NCBI RefSeq assembly: GCF_011745365.1
Contig: NW_024468910.1
Location: 2,632,068-2,696,067, forward strand
Length of the DNA: 64,000 bases
Source: Cryphonectria parasitica EP155
Taxonomy: Eukaryota; Ascomycota; Sordariomycetes; Diaporthales; Cryphonectriaceae
Direction: 5' to 3'
Under the pieces are notes generated by a model. It saw nothing but the letters and a program-made list of their open reading frames with translations, ran no database searches and had not been told where the DNA came from. The translations under genes and the position numbers were made by a program. Below, one piece after another: positions 40,514 to 52,200 of this stretch; the stretch's first letter is position 1, and each line of letters begins with the position of its first letter.

Positions 40514-41569
40514 ATGTGCTTTTACGAGTACGACGTGTACGACTGCATCGTGTGCAAGGAAGTCATGCACACCAAACCCTACCTCCTGCTGAGGGAGCCT
40601 GGGGCCACGCAGTTCGAGACGATTGACAAGCGCTGCCCCACGGCCCAGAGGCTGGACATGTTGGCGGAAAACTGTCCGTTTGTCAAGTACAACAACTTTC
40701 CAAGGCGGATCCGGCTCCAGCCCAACCAGTTCTGCAGCAAGGTCTGCGAGGGATCATATCGGCGTGCCCACCAAAAGGCGAAGCGTCGTGAGGAGGCTGC
40801 TGGGGGCCAAGGTGGCTCCTGGAAAACGGCCTCGCACCTCGACAGCGGCAGCGACTTCAACAAATACCGTCGATCCCCGGCGCACAAGCGAGGCCGCTCG
40901 CCGTCACCTCACTCACGGTGGATGTATGACGGGTGGGAAGGGAAGCAGGAGGAAGGCCTTGTGTCTTTGCAGGACGACGGATACAGTAACTACTACTACG
41001 ACCCCGGCGAGAGCAGCTGCTCTTCGTCCACCGTCCCAACGAAGCACCGCCCGCAGCCGTCGCCGCCGCTGGAGGACTTTCGAGAAGTGTATGAGAAGGC
41101 GTATGGCTGCGTGTCAGAGGGAAGTGTCGGGACTGCTTGCTCGAGGCACAGGTCACCGTCGCCCCTGAGCTCGGGAGATGGAAACGTTTGGGTGGGAAGC
41201 GGTTCCTGCAGTGAGATACGAGGACGCAGCCGGACTGTTCGGCCCGTGAATATGCCACCATCAAGGCACTCGGGGGAACAACCTGGTCAGGGAAGAAGAG
41301 ATCACCCTAGTGAGACAGGAGGACATATTCAGACGCCTCCCTCGGTACAGACTCCACCAGCGCGTTGCTCGAGAGAGGGCAAGGAAGTTCACGGAGAAAA
41401 TAATTGGCCTAGGGCTGGAGGAAGTGTCCAGAGTGTTCGCCCGGCACAGAGGTCACCATCACGACGCTCATGGGCTGAACTCAGCGGGCAGAATCATCGC
41501 TGCAGCCCGGTGGCCAACGTCCGGACTGTTCACACAGCGCCGGAACCTCTTGAGCGGTACGAGTGGTGA
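40514..41569 (+). CDS. Cys-cluster protein with C-terminal tandem repeat
   Basis: A single exon of 351 aa. I start it at the ATG at 40514 (CGCAATA-ATG), because the upstream in-frame part looks like leader. The first 80 residues are compact and Cys-containing: Cys2, Cys11, Cys14, Cys41, Cys54, Cys74 and Cys78, with CxxC at 11-14 and CxxxC at 74-78, so metal binding is possible. The MCFYEY opening resembles a group of uncharacterised fungal proteins beginning MCxxxY. The rest is hydrophilic, rich in Ser, Arg and Pro. From about residue 176 it is built of 31-34-residue degenerate repeats (see 41039-41566). No function can be assigned. Confidence is lower for the repeat half, where reading-frame evidence is the absence of stops and the in-frame period. 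Confidence 0.7.
   Translation: MCFYEYDVYDCIVCKEVMHTKPYLLLREPGATQFETIDKRCPTAQRLDMLAENCPFVKYNNFPRRIRLQPNQFCSKVCEGSYRRAHQKAKRREEAAGGQGGSWKTASHLDSGSDFNKYRRSPAHKRGRSPSPHSRWMYDGWEGKQEEGLVSLQDDGYSNYYYDPGESSCSSSTVPTKHRPQPSPPLEDFREVYEKAYGCVSEGSVGTACSRHRSPSPLSSGDGNVWVGSGSCSEIRGRSRTVRPVNMPPSRHSGEQPGQGRRDHPSETGGHIQTPPSVQTPPARCSREGKEVHGENNWPRAGGSVQSVRPAQRSPSRRSWAELSGQNHRCSPVANVRTVHTAPEPLERYEW
41039..41566 (+). repeat. Degenerate ~99-bp tandem repeat inside a CDS
   Basis: Unit starts, marked by Thr/Ser codons, lie at 41039, 41132, 41234, 41333, 41432 and 41525, giving steps of 93, 102, 99, 99 and 93 bp, all multiples of three. Units beginning ACTGTTCGG, AGTGTTCGC and ACTGTTCAC are the clearest. A RSPS/PPSR block follows 6-9 residues later in most units. 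Confidence 0.65.
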
Positions 41570-42879
41570 GCAAGAACCTTTCTTGTCAGTGGCTCACTTG
41601 TCTACGTTTTCCATTGATAATTTTTCCTTTCCCTTTTCTTTTCCTTCTCCTTCCTTGAAAGTAGCTGATCAGGAGGGAAAAGGAAACGGAGGGGGGGGGG
41701 GGGCCTTGAATCTAGCCCCATCTTTGAGAATGGCGTTGTGTATAGTCCGCAGCCACGAGGGCCATTATTAATGGATTGATCTTACTGCACCAAGGTCCTT
41801 GCTTCCTTTGATCCCCCAGTTTCGTCTATCCGGCAGTTCATTGATTAAGGCATGCCAGTGCTACCAACAACCTGTCAACATAATGTGCGATGGGCAATTT
41901 CGACATCAACCTGGTCTTTTCGAGTGTGGCTTTCCAGTCAAGCCCCAGAATTAAAGAAACTCTTACCCCCCCCTATATGAAAAGGTAAAGGTTTCACAAT
42001 CTCCGTTCTCAATTTCTATAGGTCATGATACAAGCCCAATGAACTAACTCCCTTGTACTAAGCCAGTGCTGACAACGGGGGATGATGCATCATAAATGAC
42101 CTGTCACAATACATTATCCGAAGCAACACACCAGGGCCCAAGAGGAGTTGGAGCCCAATCATCCATATGATGCCATGAGAAAAAAAAAGGAACTGTATAG
42201 AGATAGGATACACCCCACGAGCCATCCCTCCTCGAGTTCTAGGGTCCTCCCCAATAACAGACAACGTAACATGATGCATGCACGTATCAGTGCCCAATTT
42301 GCCCTGCCAGCCCTCCTTTCCCCCCCCCTCCTCCTTCTCTTCCTCTCCAATTTCTCTTGTCACACAGACCCCCCCTCCCCCCTCCATCATCTCCTCCTTC
42401 CCAAAACAACCATAAGCAAGCCACAGTAAGCCGGCTCTCCCCACAACGGCAATCCGTTACCCCCCCCCCGGCCGCCCACGCCGCAGCCACGTGCCGCTCC
42501 GCTGTAACGCTCATCTTCTCTTTTCCCCGGTGAGACGAACCAAATTACCAAACTCACTTGTTGCTTTTTTTTTCTTTCCTTTCTCTCTTTTTCCTCTTTC
42601 CAAGACAATTGCGTGATCCAGCCAACCAAACGTTCTATCACAGTCACATCACATACCTCCCTTTTTCTTTTCTTGCTGTTGCTGCTGCTGTTTCTTCTTT
42701 GCTTGACTTTGCCCCCCCCCCCTCTTTTCATTGCTATTTCATCTTATACCAATGGTTCCCCCCTCCTCTCCCCCCCCCCCAACTCTCCCTCCTTAAAGGT
42801 AGTCCCGTAAGAAGAAGAACTCGCATAGTGCTATGTATCGCTAAGCGCCGAGGTTGTAGAAATGCAATGCAATGTACCA

Positions 42880-42911
<32 letters not shown>

Positions 42912-44355
42912 TCTTCTTCCTCTTCTTCTTCCTCTTCCTCCTCCTTACAACAAAAGGCACCGCTACTGCACGAGGAAAGCGGGAAGGGTGAAAAAGGGGC
43001 CAGCGTTCCGACTGGTAGAGAAGAAAGGGAAGGATGACGAGTGGAAGACCAGTGAAAAACCCCCCAGCGAGCCGCGTGTGATAGCGAAGTCGGAGATTGA
43101 GCGGTAAGTAAAGACAGCCAAGTACTGGCTGCCTGAATTAGCCAAGCCCCCCTTCCCCCTCCCCAGCAATCAGTCTGGAACCACTCACAAAGGAGGAGGG
43201 GGGGGGGGGGGAGAAAGGGGCGAGAATATGTTTGGAATAACGCAACGCCCTAATCGTACCTTCAAGCTGTGCGGCCTGATCGACGCCAGCCTAAGGCGGT
43301 GGGCCAAAAGGAGGGGAGAAGAAAGAAGAATAAGAAATATAATAAGAAAAGGGGAGAGGAAAAGGGGGGGGGGACGGGTTGAGGGCATCGTGATCACCAG
43401 CAGCTCTCCGTCCTGCCTGCCTGTATCCACTCCGGCTCGGCCGGTGTCTGGCCTGCAGTTGAAACTTGCCGGAAGGCTTGGGTTTCCATATATCAACAGA
43501 AACAATACGTTCTTGTCTGTCCGGGGACTGAGGGGCTTTCCCCCCCCCTGGCCACGAACGGGAAGGGTGCAGCAGAAATCCTATGCGGGATATGACTCCC
43601 AGCCAGCCAGCCACCTTGGCGGCAGAGGCGCTCCAGGGGTTTCATGCTCACATTATACTTTTTCAGCTCGTGCCCGTTCATCGTTGGGCTTCGACGGGGC
43701 CAATCTTCATACACGCACGGAGCACCTGGCGGGTTCGTAATTTCAGCGTGTTTCTTAGTATGTTTCTCTTATTGCCAGCTTGCATGCATGGACAGCAAGA
43801 GATACCAAGTATCATGTACAATGCGCATACGTCGTCGCATGCAGCAGCCAAGGGCGTCTCTGCCCTTTTACACTAGCCCCCTGAAAGTGTACCTCTTTTT
43901 TCCCCAGCCTCCTTGCCTTGCTCGCCGGTTTGGTCATTGATAGTACAGACTTATGATAAAAGCTCGCTTGTAAATGCCATTGATTGAAAGGGTGAAAGAA
44001 AAACCAGACCAAAAGGAAAGGGAAAGGAAGGAAAAGAAAGAAGAAAAAGGAAAAAAAGGAAAAAACCATAACGCTACCAGGCCCGTGGAGGCACCAGATT
44101 TGAGTAAGCCGGGACGTGTCGCTCCTATGCCAACGCCAATCCTGTTACTCTACTATCAGAAGGATAGCGGTAGTAATCATCTTCTTCTTGATCTAATGAT
44201 ATCTCGTGCATGATGGAAAGGTGATGCGCCAATGCCCATGCCATGCCATGCAAGTAACGTAGGAAAGATAGCCCCCATCTTTACCAATTTCCATTATCAT
44301 TTTGTTGTTCCGGGTCGTCAGCTGACTCTCTGCCGAACAGTGCAAGGATGGACCT
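41570..44355. other. 2.8-kb convergent intergenic region, homopolymer-rich
   Basis: Between two 3' ends. It has many strand-asymmetric runs: G at 41691-41703 and 43198-43211, and C-runs near 42461, 42712 and 42769, with polypyrimidine DNA at 42300-42400 and 42540-42790. No gene recognised. The compositional runs explain the many short open frames. Confidence 0.6.
42878..42950. repeat. (TTC)n with 12-bp higher order
   Basis: TTC/CTC triplets in which a 12-bp unit, TTCTTCTTCCTC, repeats about four times before breaking into CTC-rich triplets. Confidence 0.85.
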
Positions 44356-46257
44356 CTAGCCCTGTCTCTTGCCATTATCCTTGCCGTCGTCGTGCTGAGA
44401 GCTTGCACTGCCATTTCTTGGCCTATCGCCACTTCGTGACTTGTCCCGCTCCAGCAGCAGTGTCAGCTGCGACTTGGATCTTCCCATGGGTGGTGCCGGG
44501 GCTGGATTGGGTTGTGTGGGTGTGAATCTGGAGTCCAGGACTGACGTCTTTCGAATATCTGGCTCGTCGGCTCCCAGGGGCGGGAGGTCCTCGTCGAAAG
44601 GTCGTGCTCGCGGCGTCTCAAAGTCGAAGCCTCCCTTGACGGCGAGCTTGGACATGCCCACAACGCTGGGGGATTTGAAGCTGCCCGCTGAGACTGGGCC
44701 CGGGCTCATCCGCTTCGGCTCATTAGACTTCAGTCGGACCATAGCTGGTGCTGCACCGGTCGCATGCACGCTGGATGGCCTTCGAGGCACGTTGCCTGCC
44801 ACACGTGTCTCCTCCGCCTTCTCCTTTGTGCTCTCATGGTTCCTGCCAAGACCCGTACGCTGAGGTGTCTTGCGCCCTGTTGCGCCATCCAGACTGCCAA
44901 GAGACTTGTTACTCGGAACAGGAGGCGAGTTAGACAAGACGGTTGTATCTGCTGCTGGCTTCTCTATGGTCGATTTTGCGCATTCACGTGAAGCTTCGGT
45001 GCTTGCCTTCGTTTTCTCTCCCTGAGAAAGGGGGGAAGACGTCCGCTTTGGAGGTTTTGCGTTCATAACAGTGCGAAGCCCCGACTGCTGAGGCCCTTTG
45101 GCCGTAGTCTGGTTTGTTGGTTCAGTTTCGACAGCTGGCAGCTTGCCCAGCTGTTTAGCAGAAAGCTGTGGCACCTCGGCGGGGGACGTCAGTCCCGACA
45201 CTGCCTGTCTACCCGAGAAACTGTCTTCCTTGGATGCTGCAACAACGGACGACTGGTGGAGATGACTTTGCCTTGGCGTGGGAGAGTCCCCGTCCTTTAC
45301 CGTAGTGTCGGAGCCAGCGGATCCCGTAGACGACTGTGAGCTCTGTCGACGCGGCAGGACAGGACGCCTCTTGAGTGCGTTACTCGATGCGACGAACTTC
45401 TTACCCGCCGCAGACTTTCTCTCCGTCTTGGATGGAGATCTGGTCCTGGGCGCGGAACGGGCGGGGACACGGTTCTTGCCTGTACTGTCCGACTGGCTTG
45501 CCCCGTTGCCGTTCTGCGGAGACCCGCTACTCTGTTGTGTAGTCTCATCTTCTTCTGAGTCTGGCACATCGACGAACCGTGCTGTTGGTCTCGGCCCCGA
45601 ATTGGAAGGCCCCCTAGGCTTCTTGAGGATCGGGTGAGATGGCGGAGGTCTCGACGAGGATGGCGCCAGACTCTGGGGTAGTGGCATGCTTGTCTGGGCT
45701 GCCTGTGCTTTACTCCGTGTGTTTCTCGGGTCCCCATCCAGGGGCTGCTCCGACCGGTCGCTTTCGTGCATGCTTTGAGCATGAGGAATCTGCTCCACCG
45801 CGTTAGCTACGAGGAAAGATGGCTGCAGGGCGGCATCCGAGGCTCACTGGAGGACGGCTCAATGGCGGTGGCGGCACCGGTGGTCCCCTGAGGGGAACTG
45901 CTGTGGGACCAGATGCAATCTGCTCCCATAGCCTGGCGAGCGTCTTTCCGCTCAAGTGCCTCCTGTCGCTTCCCCAGACATGCCACCAGAAATTCTCAAG
46001 ACGACACGCGGTGGGGTCTTGCAGTTTCTTGTACATCGAGGTATAGGCTGCCGGGAAGGGAAGAAAGGAAAGTCAGCATGCCGTATTGATATCTTGCATA
46101 GGGGACCATTCGAATTCATACCATACCAATGCCGCCGCACATCTTCCAGAGGAACGACAGGCAGCTTGGCAACTTCGACATATATTTGAGGAGAGTCAAA
46201 CAGGAGACCGGGTGGCAGCAACATGGCCAAGACCTCGGCGATTTCTTCGGCAGCCAT
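44356..46257 (-). CDS. AreA GATA-like domain protein (PF08550 type)
   Basis: Three exons (46257-46122, 46047-45848, 45789-44356, minus strand) give 589 aa. Introns are 74 nt (GTATGA) and 58 nt (GTGAGC, branch-like GCTAAC, CAG). The conserved part is short: DPTACRLENFWWHVWGSDRR then LSGKTLARLWEQI at about residues 56-88, the pattern that Pfam calls the fungal GATA_AreA or DUF1752 region. The rest is disordered, with HPILKKPRGPS and PRPTARFVDVPDSE-DE blocks after the domain and many Ser/Pro/Lys segments. There is no GATA zinc finger, so nitrogen regulation should not be assumed; the name reflects similarity to a non-finger part of AreA. The second intron is needed because the frame breaks just after the Pro-rich stretch. 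Confidence 0.85.
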
Positions 46258-49200
46258 CTTGGAAGAATATGGGTTGATGCTTGACGGGCGAGCCTGATGA
46301 TCGGTGGCTTCGATGAAGGACCGTGTAGGGGCACCGCTATCAGCCAGACATGATCTGCGAGGTCCTAAGATCTTCCGAGGAAAAAGAGAGTCTCTAGCGC
46401 AGGTCTGTGCCCACTCAAGGCCAGAGACGGCTGCTATCGTGCAGGTCAGGTCGGTTAATAGTGAGACAGGCCGAGCCTAAATGGAATATCGGACGCGGCT
46501 ATGGGTCTGACGCGAGCTTTGAAAACGAGCCGTGTGAATCAAGAGATGATCTTGATTGGGGGTGTGGCGCAGCGTCCTCAACATGCCTCCTCGAATGGAT
46601 GGGTGACTGACTGACTGACTGACTGACTGACTGACTGACTGACTGCTAAATGGGTCGAAAGATTGGAATCGCAGGCGGAGGGCAATCGATGCGTGATGTC
46701 TGAGTCACCTCGAGGATGGAAAGATAAAGAGGAGAGAAAGAACTCTGGCACAAAGGGGAAGAGATAAAAGTATGGAGGTGTGCAGTGCAGGAGGTGGTTG
46801 GCTGGCTGTGATGCAGATAAATTGCGTGGGATGCGAGGTATCGCGATCTGAGTAACAATGATGTAATTTTGGCTGCCTCGCCCTACACCGCCGGAACGAG
46901 GAGCTCAATTTAGATGGTAGGGCTGGGTGTCGTGCATTAGAAAGAGAAGGGGGGCCTGGCTTGCAAGTTGGAAAAGAAAAACCAAGGAAGGAAAGACCAG
47001 ATCTGTACGGAGACGCCGACGCGTAAATTGAGTAAATGACGGGTCGTGACCAAGGTAGATGGATACAGAGCGACCCTAGACACTAGTAATGAGAGAAGAT
47101 GGGAAGGATGCGGTGTAGAGTGCGTGTCCAGGCTGCGTGCTGAGAGATCGTGTGAGTGTGAAGATGTGTGTGGATGCGTTCTTGCCCTCTTTCTTTCCTT
47201 GTGTGCGTCAAGAAATGAGGGCGAACGGCGCATGCCCGATTTGGCAATCGACTTATACCTTCAAGCCGTAATGGCAACAAAGAGGCGTGCAAAGTTCTGG
47301 TGGTATTGGAGTTGACGTCGTTGTTCGGTTTTCTGAGAAGTGACAAATTCTCTCCACTACGGCGAGTTGGTACTGTCAGTTTCAGATGTGGACCCTAGTG
47401 ACTAGAGTGAAAGTGAGGGGAAAAGATGACTTGGTGCCAAAGCCCAAGAGAGCCGGGCAATATGGTATTGAGAATGCAAAAGAAAAAGAAAAAGAAAAGA
47501 GAAAAAAAGAATGTGTAAGGGGAGGGAGGGAGTGAGGTAAATGTGTGTGTCTCTCTGTGGCAGAGACAAAGTAGCAGGCCTGGCCTAAGAGAAGGGCGCT
47601 TGTCTATCTGGTTGAGGATACCAGGACCCAGAGCGGCTCATCAATGATCAATATTCTCGAAGGGCAGGGGCAAAAAAATTCCAGCCTTGGGCCTGACCAT
47701 CCCCCACTTTTCCCACAGGGTAATCAGCGATGAGCTGCCGCGGGAGGTGGGCCGCTAAGAAGTCCCTAAAAGATCCCAGCGGGCAAAAGAAGCAGAGCCC
47801 CAAGGATCCACTGTATAGAGCAAGATGGGGGTCATGGCAAGGTATGGTGGTGGTTCTACCCAAGCTGTTGAGGGAAGGGAGGGGCGAAGGGGGGGGGGGT
47901 CGTTGAATGAGATATACTGAGCACAGGTATCACAGGGTTGCTGTGTTGTATCCTGTTCTGTGTCGAAGTCAACTACGGCCTCAATTCTCTGGTGCTAGAG
48001 TACGGTGTGCTGTGTGATGATACTATTATGGTCTGAACCTGGTGCTATGTACCATAAACCTTGGATACCATAGTACTTTGCACCTGGGAAGCAAGGGAGG
48101 TCAAACCCCAGCGGGCTGGAACCAGGAAGGTCCCTGTAATTTCACGGCCCCTCTACCCTTCGACCTCACTCAAAAGCACAGTCCAGTCCAAAGTCGACCT
48201 TCTTCATTGACCTGGGTCATGAGTCGCCATGGGTCGTCTATTGCTACCTGAGTCGGCTGCTATCTCAATCCGGTCAGAGTTGCTTGGGTTCCTTCCTATC
48301 CTTTCCTTTTCGTTTTCTGGTGACGAACTACCACCTTATTACAAGTCATGTGCATAACATGCGGAAGCTGCCGAGTATGGCCATCAGTTGAGACCCCAAG
48401 ACCTGGCTATGCCAGGTACTAGGGTCTGGGAAGGGGTCAGCAGAGAAACCTTGGAATGGGCGATCACGGCCATGTACATGCTACAGCAGCAAAGGGTTGT
48501 CAAGATAATGCTACGTACTATAGTAAGTACCAAACTACTTTGTAGACACTCCCAACTGCTGTGGTCAATGGAAACAGACAATTAGGTGTGAGCACGATCC
48601 TGCTTTTCTTTTCCTCTGTTTTTTTTTATTTTTTATTATTGGGGGTAGGACGGGAGGAATATAGATAAATGAACAAAAAGAATGCCAAGTCAAAAGCAGG
48701 CCTGCCGAAAGGTCTTCTTTCTTGGATGTCTTCTACTACTACCGTTTATCCCGTGTCGGCGTGAGACTTCAGGCCACGATGCCATACAACAGATACGCAG
48801 TAGCAGAGACAGTAGCATGTACCATATACCGCATACATACTCCAGATCAAATGAGCTGAGGGGAAAATACTCCGCACCAAGGGAGATACTTGTAGATCGA
48901 TCTACACTGTCACGGGACCAGGTATGCAAGTACGGCCAGCCATACTAGCATCCGCATGCAGGAAGTATGTACTCTGACATGATAATGCTCCTTCCATGCT
49001 ACTTTCCCATCTGCCACTTTGAATCCCCATATGCAGGGAAGAGCGGTTAGCAGGCGGCTAGGAAAGGAAAAGGAAGGGAAGAAGTAAAAACAAAATCATA
49101 CCAATAAATCATGAAGAGAGAGAAAAAAAAAGAAAAAAAGACAAAGAGGCCACAAGGACGATGATCCACCTGTGGAAAGCAACCACTTGGGTCTTGTACC

Positions 49201-52200
49201 ATACACTATAGTAGGGAAAATGGGTACATCGTGACTGTCGAAGCCTGGGAAGGAAGGCAAGAAGAACCAAAGTGTGCCAGGGCGTGGGTTTCATTGGTGG
49301 GGCTTAGTCCGTTGTGTACCACACATAGTAACTAGTAGGTGAGTGGCTGGGTACCTGGACAGTAGGTACGTACCTGACATCGCAACTTCCAACCTCAACT
49401 CCATCCATCCTGCCTGCGACCCTCATCGTCATCGTCATCCTCCTCCTCTTCTTTCTCTCCAAACCTTTTCCATCGCCACGGTTACACCAGGTTTAGATCT
49501 GACGCTGAAACTGCTGAACCACCTCACCCCATCTCACATGACCTGCTCCACATCCAATGGCATCGTCATCTCATCAGGCAAGCCTCTGTACGTTTGCGCA
49601 TCTCGCGTCCACTGGCGTCCCTCTGTTGCGGGGCACGACATTCGCTTGTGAGACCTGATCATACCGCATCCTTTTTCCTCATCCTTTTGATTCATCTGTC
49701 CTCTACCTTATAGCCCTTCTTTGGATCCTTTACAACCTGACTTCCACCTCCAACTTCTTTCCACCCACCGGTCTCGTCGGAGGACAGGCCTCGGCTTGAG
49801 GCTGCCGATGAACCTTAAAGTTTCACGCCCACCCCTAGCCTTCCGACCCGCCGTCATCAGTTACAATGGTCCAAAGGAATACCGAGCATGGGCGATCACA
49901 GCCAATGGCAGCCTGGCACTGTTACATGGTACTACTGCTTCCAGCAGCACCCGCGGCACGTCAAGTGCTGTGACATCTCGGCCGTAAGAGCTGGGTTCTG
50001 TTCTGCTGCTGGTCTCCTATATCAAACGAGCTGGCCAGAAGTTCTCTGAAACTCTCGCGGGGCGTGCCGCAGGATGAGGCCTCGGACATGCCCTATACCT
50101 GAAAAAACACCCCCCTTTGGGCCTCGACAGGTTGACTCATTTACAGCCCCCTTCACCTCGGCCGTTTATCATCAAGGGGCACCCCACGGTCAGTACCTAG
50201 TCCCACTCGGTAACCTACAGAGGAAGCTCGGCCAGGGAAACCACGGACCTCATCATCTCCCGTTTTGGAACGTCGGGCATCAATCGTGGTCAACATGGAT
50301 ATTCGTCCCACACTGGATGTGCTCGCTCGGAGCGTGGGAGGAGATCTTGAGCACACTCAGGGGGCCCCCCAGACGACCCCACAGGCTTCGCCAGCTTTTC
50401 GGGTCCTGTCCTGTCGGGCCTTTGCATGTGAAGGTTCCGAGCTCCTCCGGCTGCCTGCACAAGCGAGCCCGGTTGATCCCTTTTGCCCCACGTTCAGCGC
50501 ATGCGCCCTGCAAGCACCTGCACTTCCGCGCATGGATTTGTTCTAGAATCCTTAGGCATTAGTGTACTATGGTACATATTTCTCCTCCAGACGGCCCGCG
50601 GCTTTACCAAGCATTATCAAGCAAGGTTATGGTACCCTGGCCTCGGCACGGGCAGGAGCATGGCAGAGTGCTGACTGACCAGTAGTGGCCGCACGATATC
50701 GCCTTTTTTGTTTCTCTATTCTTCCCTTTTCCCCAGGCAAATATCTCATCAATACAGACACGCGCTTCGACGCCGACCTGTCCCGCCAACCGGTGAAAGA
50801 TAGACCTCACGAGGCTTGCTACCGGTGACCAGAGTGGAAAACAGCGCCGCCCCCCCCCCCACCTTGGACCAGACATGCCGTCACTACCCGCATCGAAGCC
50901 ACTGTACACTGCTCTAGCTTCATGAGTTGTTCTTGTTCTGTCTTTGAGAGCTTTACATTGATCAGCTGGATTTCTTGGGCCCACCAACGCGGCACATAGC
51001 TTGATGCGCACATCTCTCTCAGCGCCAACCAGGTCCTGCCGGGAGCCGCTGCCTGAGATTGTAGCACGAGCAAACAAGGGTCATCTCACGTAACTATGAT
51101 ACTTCCTGTTTCCTAGTACTGCGAGAATGAGGAAAAGGTTCACAGAGATCAGCTCTCTCGGGATCGTCATCCACTGGGAGCCAGCCCTCGAGCTCTACCC
51201 CTCTTCATCTCACCTGCTTTGTATCCAACGGCGTGGCGGCTCCGCGTTCGGCTGCTACAGTCCGGATTTTCATGGTCCCGTGAGGCCATGTCTCACCCTG
51301 CTCTGAAACAGGCGAGGTGTAAGGCATCGTGAGCACAAGCTTTCGGCTGCGGCAGCTATTGATACTGCTTTCCTCAGGCCGGCGGGAGAGGCTCGACCAA
51401 GCAGCTAGGCCCAAGATCCGGCAAAAGGGTCCTCGGAAATACAAGCGCCAGCCTTGCCCGGATGGTGTCGTCTGATCAGTTCCTGCGCGGAGAAAAGAGG
51501 TCGTGTGACCCCAGCCCCCCGGCGAAACATACTTACTACTTACCCATTAATGTGATCCCAATTGGACAAACACTACCACCTGCATCCCACGCGAAAGGGC
51601 CGATCGTTTGAATCTTTGGGAGTTTCTTCTTGCAGAAGGCACCGTCCACACTTGGCTCTCGCTCACTTCAGCTTTGGGGTCCGACCCGGCAGCCTCTAAA
51701 ATATTCCTCTCGCCATCAACTACAGATTTATTTTACCCCTCGAGTTTCTATTATACGATGGTGACTAATTAGATCGCTATACCCCTCCCCATCCCCCCTT
51801 CTTCCCCTTTACCCTCTAGGAGTATCTATCTCCTAACCATCTTTCCTCTTTTCCAATTTCGGAATGTGCCTCCATCCCGGCCAGTCTAGCATTCTGTGGG
51901 GGTTGTGGGATGAAATGGATGTCTATGAAAGGAAGAGGACTGTCACGCACGGGTTCATGCGGGTGTGTTGTGTGGTGCCACATGTGGTCAGTGTTGGCTC
52001 CTTGACAGAGCAGCATCTCCGAAAGACAGGCCTGTCAGGCCTACAGTGACAAGCGCTTGTATGTAACATGCCTGCATGGACCGTGCCCAGCAAAGGACGG
52101 GGTTGATGTACTGAAAATGGATCTCAAAGCCACTGAAATATTGTTTTGTACGTGTCTGGGAATGGGGTTCAGGCTTTCGGCAAGCTCAGCTAATCTGCAG

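Noticed and set aside
50074..50562. 162-aa + strand frame in the gene-poor interval
   Set aside because: No family resemblance; composition does not look coding.
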